From: Sphingobium yanoikuyae
GTDB lineage: Bacteria; Pseudomonadota; Alphaproteobacteria; Sphingomonadales; Sphingomonadaceae
Direction: 5' to 3'
Length of the DNA: 64,000 bases
Assembly: GCF_013001025.1 (NCBI RefSeq)
Contig: NZ_CP053023.1
Location: forward strand, 1 to 64,000
Below the pieces are notes generated by a model that saw nothing but the letters and a program-made list of their open reading frames with translations, searched no databases and was not told the origin of the DNA. How positions within the stretch are numbered: position 1 is the stretch's first letter; the number at the start of each line of letters is the position of its first letter. Positions 17,939 to 25,694 of the stretch are shown in pieces. Both the position numbers and the translations under genes were made by a program.

Positions 17939-19486
17939 ATGCGATCAAGATCATCATTGCCGTTTCGAGCGGCCCCGCTCCGGGTCGAAGACCCGCCCAG
18001 TCACGGCACCCTTCTCACCACATTCCTCTCCTCTCAGTCGCTCGACGAGAAGTCAGGCTGTGCGGTTCTGTATGGCGCGGCGGTCCGCCATTTCCTGCAT
18101 TGGCTGAGCCTGCATAGGATCGCCATCCGCACGATTGACGATCGGGCTGTCCGGCGGTTCGAAAAGCATGGGTGCCGGTGCCACCGGTATTCGGCGCAGC
18201 AAGCGCACTACAAGGCTGACCAAGCAGCAAGGGTCAGGCGCTTCGTCCGGTTCCTGGAAGATCAAGGCTACGTCGAAGTCGACGACGGGATCGACGATCT
18301 GCCACGGCACCTCGCCGACTATTCCGATGCGATCGATCGCCTGCAACTTGCCGAGGGACCGGCACAGGCCTATCGGTCCGAGGCCGAGCATTTCGTGGCC
18401 TGGCTTCGCATGGCGCGGCGCCAATGGATCGATATCGATGACACGATCATCGACCACTATGCAGCGCATGATTGCCGATGCCCGGTCTGGCGCAAGCGGG
18501 GCAAGTTGGTCGCAACGGGCACCAAGCGGCGGCGGCGATGCGCACGGCACTTCGTCGAGTTCCTGCGAGGCCGGGGCGCCATCCCATTGGTTGAACCGGT
18601 GGCGGACGATGACCCGCACATGTCGGCTTACTTGGCATGGCTCAAGCAACACCGCGGCGCCACGGACGAGACGATCCGGCGCTACCGGACCGATATCAGA
18701 CGGCTCATGCCAATGCTGGGCGAGCCTTCGCAATGGGATGCCGCCGGACTCAGGAGCGCATTCCAACGACGAAGCAAGGAGACGCCGGGGTCGGCATCGC
18801 TGCTCGTCACGATAATGAGGAGCTACATCCGGTTTCTGGTCGTGCGTGGCGAGTGCCGGCCGGCATTGTTGCATGCAGTTCCATCAGTACAGCGCTACCG
18901 CCTTTCGACGCTGCCGCGCCACGTCGACCCGGCAACGATCGAGAGGATCATTGCGGCCTGTCCGACAGATCGTCCGGTGGAAGTCCGGGACAAGGCCATC
19001 ATTCTCCTGCTCGCCAGGCTCGGCCTGCGGGCTGCCGATATTCAGAACATGCGTCTCGACGACATCGACTGGCGATCCGGCCACCTGACGGTCAAGGGCA
19101 AGACGCGTCGACCGGACCGCCTGCCATTGCCGCAGGATGTTGGCGACGCGATCCTGGCATATCTTGCGGCAGCCCGCCCGAAGGCCGCCGAAGAGCATCT
19201 GTTCCTGCGTGCACAAGCACCGTTTCGGCCATTCCGCTCGTCCGCTGAGATAGCGGGCATCGTCGCTCGTACGCGCGACCGCGGTGGGATCGAAGGAGTG
19301 CCGACCGGGTCGCACATATTCCGGCATTCGCTTGCCACCAACCTGCTGCGCGCGGGCGCAGGCCTGGAGTCCGTCGGGACCATCCTGCGTCACAGCTCGC
19401 CCGAGACCACTGCCATCTACGCCAAGGTCGATCTGCCGATGCTCATGAAGATCGCGCAGCCCTGGCCGGGAGAACAGTCATGCTGA
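17939..19486 (+). CDS. RIT element 2 tyrosine recombinase, first gene
   Basis: 515 residues, with a long N-terminal extension (about 1-300) that includes basic Cys/His-containing stretches. The C-terminal catalytic domain carries Arg in ARLGLRAADIQNM, HIFRHSLATNLL, the ILRHSSPETT histidine and Tyr in AIYAKVDL. GAAGGAA precedes the ATG. Overlaps the next gene by 7 bp. Confidence 0.88.
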   Translation: MRSRSSLPFRAAPLRVEDPPSHGTLLTTFLSSQSLDEKSGCAVLYGAAVRHFLHWLSLHRIAIRTIDDRAVRRFEKHGCRCHRYSAQQAHYKADQAARVRRFVRFLEDQGYVEVDDGIDDLPRHLADYSDAIDRLQLAEGPAQAYRSEAEHFVAWLRMARRQWIDIDDTIIDHYAAHDCRCPVWRKRGKLVATGTKRRRRCARHFVEFLRGRGAIPLVEPVADDDPHMSAYLAWLKQHRGATDETIRRYRTDIRRLMPMLGEPSQWDAAGLRSAFQRRSKETPGSASLLVTIMRSYIRFLVVRGECRPALLHAVPSVQRYRLSTLPRHVDPATIERIIAACPTDRPVEVRDKAIILLLARLGLRAADIQNMRLDDIDWRSGHLTVKGKTRRPDRLPLPQDVGDAILAYLAAARPKAAEEHLFLRAQAPFRPFRSSAEIAGIVARTRDRGGIEGVPTGSHIFRHSLATNLLRAGAGLESVGTILRHSSPETTAIYAKVDLPMLMKIAQPWPGEQSC

Positions 19487-20394
19487 ACATCCACATTTCC
19501 AGATACGTGGCGCTGCATCGCAGCCTCGGGCTGAAGTTCTCTGAACAGGAACGCATGCTGCGCCTGTACGCCGCCTACGCCGGGGGTTTCGGCGATCGGC
19601 ACACTCAGGTCCAGCGCATCTACGACTGGTGCCATACGTCGAGCTCACAATATGTGGCCCGCCGGAGGTTCGACACCGCACGTAACTTCAGCCTTTTCGC
19701 TCACGCCGAAGATTCAGGCCACGAAGTTCCGCCTGCCGGCGTCTTCGGTCGGGGCAAGCGGCCACGCCCGACGCCGACCATCATTGAGCCGGACCAGGTG
19801 CGGGCGATCATGACTGCTGCATTGGACGTTCCACCCCAAGGCACGATCAGCCCACACACGTACCATTACCTGTTCGGGCTGCTGGCGGCGACAGGTCTCC
19901 GGATTTCCGAGGCCCTCGCATTACAATGCAAAGATCTGGTCGAGGATGGCCTGATCGTCCGCAACGGCAAGTTTGGCAAGCAGCGGCTGATTGCCTTGCA
20001 GCCATCGACGCGCCAAGCACTCGAAGCCTATCTCGCCCTCCGCGAGAAGCACGCGGCCAGGGGCAACGACCTGTTCGTCACTATCCGGGGACGGGCACCG
20101 CACAAGGTGCGCGCCCACGTCGTGTTCGTCAGATTGGCCCGGCAGCTCGGATATCGTGGACCAACCGGTACGGCGGGCATGCGACTCCACGATCTGCGGC
20201 ACACCTTCGCTGTCCGTTCCCTTGAGTCCTGCCCACCTGACAGGGAGGCCATCGCTCACCACATGGCCGGTCTCAGTGTCTATCTGGGGCACGCGTCGGT
20301 CGCCAACACGTACTGGTATCTCGAGGCCACTCCGGTGCTGCTGCGCGACATTGCGGCTGCGAGCGAGCAGCTTTACCGGGGAGAGGCGGCATGA
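19480..20394 (+). CDS. RIT element 2 tyrosine recombinase, second gene
   Basis: 304 residues. Catalytic residues: Arg in TGLRISEALALQ, HDLRHTFAVRSL, the YLGHASVANT histidine and Tyr in YWYLEATP. Overlaps its neighbours on both sides (7 and 4 bp). Confidence 0.9.
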   Translation: MLNIHISRYVALHRSLGLKFSEQERMLRLYAAYAGGFGDRHTQVQRIYDWCHTSSSQYVARRRFDTARNFSLFAHAEDSGHEVPPAGVFGRGKRPRPTPTIIEPDQVRAIMTAALDVPPQGTISPHTYHYLFGLLAATGLRISEALALQCKDLVEDGLIVRNGKFGKQRLIALQPSTRQALEAYLALREKHAARGNDLFVTIRGRAPHKVRAHVVFVRLARQLGYRGPTGTAGMRLHDLRHTFAVRSLESCPPDREAIAHHMAGLSVYLGHASVANTYWYLEATPVLLRDIAAASEQLYRGEAA

Positions 20395-21407
20395 CGGCGC
20401 TCGCTCCGCATCTCTCGGCATACCTGCGTGAGCATCTGCCACGCGAACGTGCTGTCAGCCCGCACACAGTGAAGACTTATGCCAACTGCTTCGTCCTCCT
20501 CGTTCAGTTCGCTGCCGATCGGCTGAAGCGTCGGCCGACCGATCTTGAGATCGAGGATCTCGGCCCCGACATGATCATGGCTTTCCTGGACCATGTCGAG
20601 ACCGGGCGCGGCAGCTGTGTGCGGACCCGCAATGGCAGGCTCGCCGCGATCCGGTCCTTCTTCCGGTACATCGAGTATCGGATTCCGGCCTGCCTGGATC
20701 TGGCCCTCCGCGTCAGATCGATCCCGACCAAGAAGACCGACAAGGCGCTGATCGACTACCTCGACCGGGCCGAGATCAAGGCTTTGCTCGATGCCCCGGA
20801 TCCCCGGACACGCCTTGGCACCCGCGATCGCGCGATGCTGCATCTGGCCTATGCCGGCGGGCTGAGAGTGTCGGAACTCGTAACGCTGCAGCTGCGCGAT
20901 TTCCCGGACCGCTCCCTGTCCACCGTGCACATCATGGGCAAGGGTCGGCGTGAACGGGTCCTGCCGCTCTGGAAAGAGACCCAGTTCGTATTGCGCGCGT
21001 GGCTTGCGATACGGCCCGACGCGCAAGCTGCCGAGATATTCCTCAATGCCAACGGGCAGCCCATGACCCGCGACGGATTTGCGTTCCGTTTGGCCGAGCA
21101 CGTCAAGACCGCGGCAACGAAGCAGCCGTCGATCCTTGGCAAGCGGGTTACGCCGCACGTGCTGCGGCATTCCTGTGCGATGCACACGCTCGCGGCGACC
21201 GGGGACATTCGCAAGGTTGCATTGTGGCTCGGCCACGCCAGCATCCAGAGCACCGAGACCTATTTGCGCGCCGATCCCGAGGAGAAGCTGCAAATCCTCG
21301 CGGCTCACGGCGCACCCGCCATCAGGCCCGGGCGCTTCAAGCCGCAAAGCGACGATCTACTATCAATGCTTCAGGAAATACGTGCAGGAGGTCATGTCAA
21401 AATTTGA
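20391..21407 (+). CDS. RIT element 2 tyrosine recombinase, third gene
   Basis: 338 residues, XerC/D-like. Catalytic residues: Arg in YAGGLRVSELVTL, HVLRHSCAMHTL, the LWLGHASIQST histidine and Tyr in ETYLRADP. ATGA overlap with the second gene; its last 11 bases overlap the 3' end of the convergent passenger gene. Confidence 0.9.
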   Translation: MTALAPHLSAYLREHLPRERAVSPHTVKTYANCFVLLVQFAADRLKRRPTDLEIEDLGPDMIMAFLDHVETGRGSCVRTRNGRLAAIRSFFRYIEYRIPACLDLALRVRSIPTKKTDKALIDYLDRAEIKALLDAPDPRTRLGTRDRAMLHLAYAGGLRVSELVTLQLRDFPDRSLSTVHIMGKGRRERVLPLWKETQFVLRAWLAIRPDAQAAEIFLNANGQPMTRDGFAFRLAEHVKTAATKQPSILGKRVTPHVLRHSCAMHTLAATGDIRKVALWLGHASIQSTETYLRADPEEKLQILAAHGAPAIRPGRFKPQSDDLLSMLQEIRAGGHVKI

Positions 21408-22701
21408 CACAGGTCCGCATCGCAGTTCGAAGCGCCAGTGGCGCTCCCGCCAACAAAGCTTCGCCTTCGAGGCGGCCGTTGATGCGTAGCATAACCGAAC
21501 CGTTTTGACGGAGAAGCATCGGAATGAGTTGGGAACCAGTGAGGTTGGCCTGCCAAAACGTGCTCTGAGCGTTCGCGCGGCCGGTCGGAATGTCAATTAA
21601 TCGACCAGCAAAATTCCATGTAACCGTAACGCGCGGCACCGTCGCGGGCTTGTTAAGGAGCATGGCCATCATGGGGCGGTTGCCTTCACAAAACAGGCTA
21701 AACGACTTGATGTTTGGCGAAGCAGCTACATCGACATAGGCCATTGGGGCGCGACCTTGGACCGGCACGACCTCCCAAGCAGTCCCAGGCAGCGGCACTG
21801 CGTCCTCAGGTGGGCTGTCCATAAGCAGGCGAGCAATGTCCTGGGGCACGGGCAAGCGGCCTCCTTGAGGCGCATAGACCGTCAACTTTCCCTTTTCCCA
21901 AAGGCCAATTTGAACAGCACGGCGATTTGCATCAAGCAAAACATAGGCTTGCTCTACACCGCCTTGATGCGGCGCATTTCCCGTAACCCAATAGAGAGAT
22001 CCTTGTCGTTGGAGACCGGATATCGCCGAAAGATTGCTGGCCAGCAGGTCTATTTTGCGGCCCAAACGCGAACGTATCGCGTCAGCTATCGGACCACTTG
22101 TCAAAAGATCTATTCCGTTGGGATCGGAATCACTTTGGAATTTTCCTATGGAACTCGCAAGATTGGTCCAGGCTAGCGGCGTCGGTTTTCCCAAGACTGG
22201 CCTTGCTTGCAGAGGTGCTTTTGAAGCAGCAGATGCCGGCCCAGACCCCTTGCACAAGAGCAGTGGGGATTGCGACACGAGCGCTGACTTGAACGGATCC
22301 AGGCGCTGTCCAGGCGCGACGTCTGCTTCAAGGCGGACTACGCCTCGCTTTTCGTCGTCATTGACCGTCAAGATCACGCGTCCGAAATCGTTGGCATTGA
22401 CAGGAAAAGGAAAAAAGACCGCGCTAACGCCTTCATAGGTCGGGCCAAGAAACGAAGCCGCGTACTCAAACCGGGTGCTTTTTACAGTCTGACCAGACGC
22501 TTTGAAAGTAAAGCCGGTTTCGTTGATCTCAAGGCTCGCCCCTCGAGAGCAATCGCCACGCGGCGCATACGAGCCATAGCTTCCTTCGAGATCCATGCCT
22601 TTTAATGACGTCAATGTCACTGCGCCTGCGACGCCGGGCAAGCCCAGAAAAATCCCTGCGAGAAAAACGATAATGGGGCGCTTGGGCAGTTTGTTCGGCA
22701 T
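21397..22701 (-). CDS. RIT element 2 passenger: secreted hypothetical protein
   Basis: 434 residues using the ATG at 22701. The N-terminus is a classical signal peptide (basic KLPKRP, then a hydrophobic run ending GVAGA), so the mature protein is exported. Several cysteines are visible in the mature part (PRGDCSRG, LLLCKG, SLFCEGN, MRTCVKF). No family recognised. Codon use and base composition are less GC-rich than the plasmid backbone. It lies between the recombinase trio and the right terminal repeat, pointing toward the trio, so it travels with the element. Most RIT elements lack cargo. Confidence 0.7.
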   Translation of the reverse strand: MPNKLPKRPIIVFLAGIFLGLPGVAGAVTLTSLKGMDLEGSYGSYAPRGDCSRGASLEINETGFTFKASGQTVKSTRFEYAASFLGPTYEGVSAVFFPFPVNANDFGRVILTVNDDEKRGVVRLEADVAPGQRLDPFKSALVSQSPLLLCKGSGPASAASKAPLQARPVLGKPTPLAWTNLASSIGKFQSDSDPNGIDLLTSGPIADAIRSRLGRKIDLLASNLSAISGLQRQGSLYWVTGNAPHQGGVEQAYVLLDANRRAVQIGLWEKGKLTVYAPQGGRLPVPQDIARLLMDSPPEDAVPLPGTAWEVVPVQGRAPMAYVDVAASPNIKSFSLFCEGNRPMMAMLLNKPATVPRVTVTWNFAGRLIDIPTGRANAQSTFWQANLTGSQLIPMLLRQNGSVMLRINGRLEGEALLAGAPLALRTAMRTCVKF

Positions 22702-22841
22702 GGCAGATCTCCATGGCGGACAGCCTTGCATCGGGACCTCGATTGAAAGCGACGAACGACTGCCTCGGGGATTTTCTACAACCTGCACCATTCCAGCGGT
22801 GCCGACAATCCTAACGGCCCCAGCATTCAACCTTGTCAGGC

Positions 22842-22927
22842 AATTATCTGGAGTGAAATCATGGAAAACCGAAGGAAACCTGCGCCTCCCGCCGCCACGC
22901 TCGACATAAACTGCGACTGCAAAGAAT
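22842..22927. repeat. Right 86-bp terminal inverted repeat of RIT element 2
   Basis: Partner of 17816-17901. Its outward ATG at 22861 (GGAG at 22850) is in frame with the resumed helicase, so the repeat could start translation of the 3' piece. Confidence 0.92.
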
Positions 22928-24714
22928 ATGTCATCGACTATCTCGAACGCGCCTTTCCGACCCGGCAAATGCGCGTCTTCACCGACGACACCGGCGCCGA
23001 GCGCTCGGTGCCGATGGACGACGAGAACGGCAATCCGGTCTATAATCCGCAGGCGCTCGCGGCGCGCGCCAATCTCATCGAGCAGCTTTGCGCGCTGCCG
23101 CCGATCACCTCCGCGCTCGACGGGCTGCTCAATCATTTCGGCCATGACAATGTCGCCGAGATCACGGGACGCACCAAGCGGCTGATCCAGGCGAGCGACG
23201 GGCGCCAGAAGCTCGAGACCCGCTCAACCCGAACCAGCCAGGCCGAGGCCGCCGCCTTCATGGGCGGCCTCAAGCGCATCCTCATCTTCAGCGACGCGGG
23301 CGGGACTGGCCGCTCCTATCATGCGAGCCTCGATGCGGTGAACCAGGAGCAGCGGGCCCATCTCCTGCTCGAACCCGGCTGGCGGGCCGACCGGGCGATC
23401 CAGGGTCTGGGGCGCACCCATCGCACGCATCAGGCCTGCACGCCCCTGTTCCGGCCGGTAACCACCGACTGCAAGGGCGAGCTGCGCTTCACCAGCACCA
23501 TCGCCCGGCGCCTGGACACGTTGGGTGCGCTGACCCGGGGGCAACGCCAGACCGGAGGACAGAATCTCTTCGACCCCGCCGACAATCTGGAAAGCAGCTA
23601 TGCCTGCGCGGCGCTGACGAGCTGGTTCCACCTCCTGCACCTGGGCAAGCTCAAGAGTACCACGCTCGCCGAGTTCGAGGAGCGCACCGGCCTCGAACTC
23701 ACCGACAAGGACGGCGTGCTGAGGGGCGAGCTGCCGCCGATCCAGCGCTGGCTCAACCGGTTGCTTGCGCTCCCGATCGGGCTGCAGAACCGGATCTTCG
23801 AGGAGTTTCTCGCCCTCGTCGAAACCCGGGTACAGGCCGCACGCGAAGCGGGGCGGCTCGACGTCGGCGTGGAGACCATGCTCGTCGATACCGCGACGAT
23901 CATCGACGACACGATCCTGCGCACCGATCCGGTCAGCGGCGCGACCTCCCACCTCCTCACCATCGAGGTGGCGCGCCGCAAGACGCCTGTCTCGCTTGAG
24001 CGCATCCTGCGCATCGCCGAAAGTCATCCCCGCCACGCCTTCCTGCGCAATGCCAAGTCCGGCCTGGTCGCACTGCAGGTGAAGGCCCGCGCCCATATGG
24101 AAGAGAAGGACGGCACACCCATCCCTCGCATCGAACTCATGCGCCTGACCCGCAACGACTATATGCGCCTTGCCGATCTCGCCGAAACCGCCTGGTCACC
24201 GATCGACGAGGAGGCTTTCCGCGCACTCTGGGCCGCCGAGGCCGAAGCGGCGGCGGCGCAGGTCGATACCGAGACGATCCGGCTCGCTACCGGGCTCCTG
24301 CTGCCGATCTGGTCAGCGCTGCCGAGCGATCATCTCGTCGTCAACCGCATCGCCGACCAGAGCGGCCAGTCCTGGCTCGGCCGCATCGTCTTCGACGATC
24401 ATGTCGTGCAGCTCTACACCAAACTCGGCCTCGATCGTGCCGAGAACCTGCCGCCCGGCGATATCGTCAAGTCCGCGCTCGGCGGCCGCAGCGTCGAACT
24501 GACGCAGCCGTTCCCGATGGCGATCAAGCGCGCCGTGGTGAACGGTCTGCCCCGCATTGAACTCGTGGGCGCGCCGCCCGCGCAGCTTGCCTATCTCAAA
24601 TCGCTTGGCTGCTTCACCGAGATCATCAGCTACCGCACGCGCGTGTTCGTGCCGGTGGAGGGCGCTGCCGATATCCTCGGCCGGCTGCTCAGGCCAGAGG
24701 CCCAAGCGGCATAG
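22924..24714 (+). pseudogene. Strawberry-notch-like methylase/helicase, 3' piece (may be expressed from a start in the RIT repeat)
   Basis: About 595 codons of the strawberry-notch C-terminal helicase region: FSDAGGTGRSYHAS, EPGWRADRAIQGLGRTHRTHQ (arginine-rich motif VI-like), DPADNLES and the long C-terminal domain. From the ATG at 22861 inside the RIT repeat a 617-residue protein could be made, with 23 repeat-encoded residues before EYVIDYL. Without the Walker A half it cannot be an active ATPase alone. Joined to the two upstream pieces the reading frame is continuous, so the gene was intact until the two insertions. Confidence 0.88.
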
Positions 24715-24922
24715 CCACGATCAGGCTCGCGGCATCCGGCTCGATTTCCAATCCCGCCAGGGGCTGGGTCAGCAGCATGGCCGCGAGCGCCGCCTGGGTC
24801 GTCGCCGCGCCAGCCTTGTCGCCCGCCTGTTCGAGCAATTGAACTGCCTTGCGGATCAGGCCGACTGCAAGCGCCCTCTTGTCATGTATTGCGTCCATCG
24901 CATCCACTCGTGCTGGTGCCAT
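24689..24922 (-). CDS. Small helical hypothetical protein A (77 aa)
   Basis: 77 residues, mainly helix, ending in LEIEPDAASLIVAMPLG. It resembles the next leftward gene (25009-25215): both have an AxGLxRxAxxxLxxA segment, then AAxxxxALxxxL, then a PD/PQ-A-A-LI-A-x-PL tail, so the two are tandem paralogues. It overlaps the helicase 3' end by 26 bp. A second ATG at 24898 is possible. Function unknown. Confidence 0.55.
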   Translation of the reverse strand: MAPARVDAMDAIHDKRALAVGLIRKAVQLLEQAGDKAGAATTQAALAAMLLTQPLAGLEIEPDAASLIVAMPLGPLA

Positions 24923-25008
24923 GGGCCCAGGATAGCATAAGCCCTGCCGTCCGCTACCGGATGATGTGCGCGCCTCCAGGTCTTCCGGCCGCTCGCTCGG
25001 GGGGCGGC

Positions 25009-25215
25009 CTAGTCGCTGCTGAGCGGAATACCCGCGATGAGCGCGGCGCTTTGCGGATCCAGCTCTTCGCCGGGCTGGAGGGGCCGCGCCGCGAGCGCCA
25101 CATCGAGCGCATGTTGCAGCCGCGCAGCCGTATCCCAGTCTTCGGCCCTGTCCAGAAACACCATCGCCTGCCGCATGAGGCCTATCGCGATGCCGCGGCT
25201 GTTCGTCTCTGCCAT
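25009..25215 (-). CDS. Small helical hypothetical protein B (68 aa), paralogue of A
   Basis: 68 residues from an ATG preceded by GAGGAG six bases upstream, which favours 25215 over the ATG at 25221. Contains AIGLMRQAMVFLDRAEDW and DPQSAALIAGIPL, matching protein A. Probably co-transcribed with it. Function unknown. Confidence 0.6.
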   Translation of the reverse strand: MAETNSRGIAIGLMRQAMVFLDRAEDWDTAARLQHALDVALAARPLQPGEELDPQSAALIAGIPLSSD

Positions 25216-25277
25216 GCCCATCTCCTCGAGCTCCCGGTTAAACCGTGGGAGAGGGGGCGATTGGCCTGTCGTCCGAA

Positions 25278-25430
25278 CTCCCGCGCACTGGACGCGGGAG
25301 CCGCCGGACCTCGCAACATGTGAACACACATGCGCCGCCACCTTTAACCCGAAGGTCTGGACATGCGCGACGGCAGCCCGGAAACCGATGGTTTTCGAGT
25401 TGCTTGTGTTCACGGACTTGCGAGGTCCGG
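25278..25430 (+). promoter_or_regulatory. Hairpin-rich leader of the ParB-like gene, with a long imperfect stem
   Basis: CTCCCGCG (25278) pairs perfectly with CGCGGGAG (25293). Next, CCGGACCTCGCAA-cat-GTGAACACA (25304-25328) pairs with TGTGTTCAC-ggac-TTGCGAGGTCCGG (25405-25430): 22 matched pairs around one internal loop. The rest of the 479-bp gap (to 25694) has no gene, but a G-rich tract at 25637-25659 resembles those before other plasmid genes. It could be an RNA attenuator, a protein-binding site or a partition site. Confidence 0.55.
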
Positions 25431-25694
25431 CGCTGCCCTTTGCGCAGCGCAGCTCCGCCCTAACAGAGGGGCCGGGAGCGGCCAACCGGTTCCTTTTTCT
25501 GACCAGGTTTCCAGCGTCGTTGGCTGGTGTCGGCGCCCCGTTCCGGCTGCCTTGACGATCGCTGTCGCACCACAGGGCGCTGCCCCCGGTCGGACAGCCG
25601 AGGCGACCGAAACGGCCAGCGGCGGGGCCGCTGCAAAGAGAAGGGGGGTCGGAAGGGGTGTCCCGGGATGATCCGGGCATCAAGGAGACTTCCA

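Larger units (their letters stand above)
17790..22923. mobile_element. RIT element 2 with passenger gene, about 5.1 kb
   Basis: Bounded by 86-bp terminal inverted repeats (17816-17901 and 22842-22927) that differ at a single position, and by an 8-bp direct repeat GAATATGT in the helicase gene (17782-17789 and 22924-22931). A perfect 20-bp palindrome (17791-17810) lies between the left target copy and the left repeat. It contains a rightward recombinase trio (17939-21407) and a leftward secreted-protein gene (21397-22701). Near-identical long repeats and intact genes suggest a recent insertion. Confidence 0.88.
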
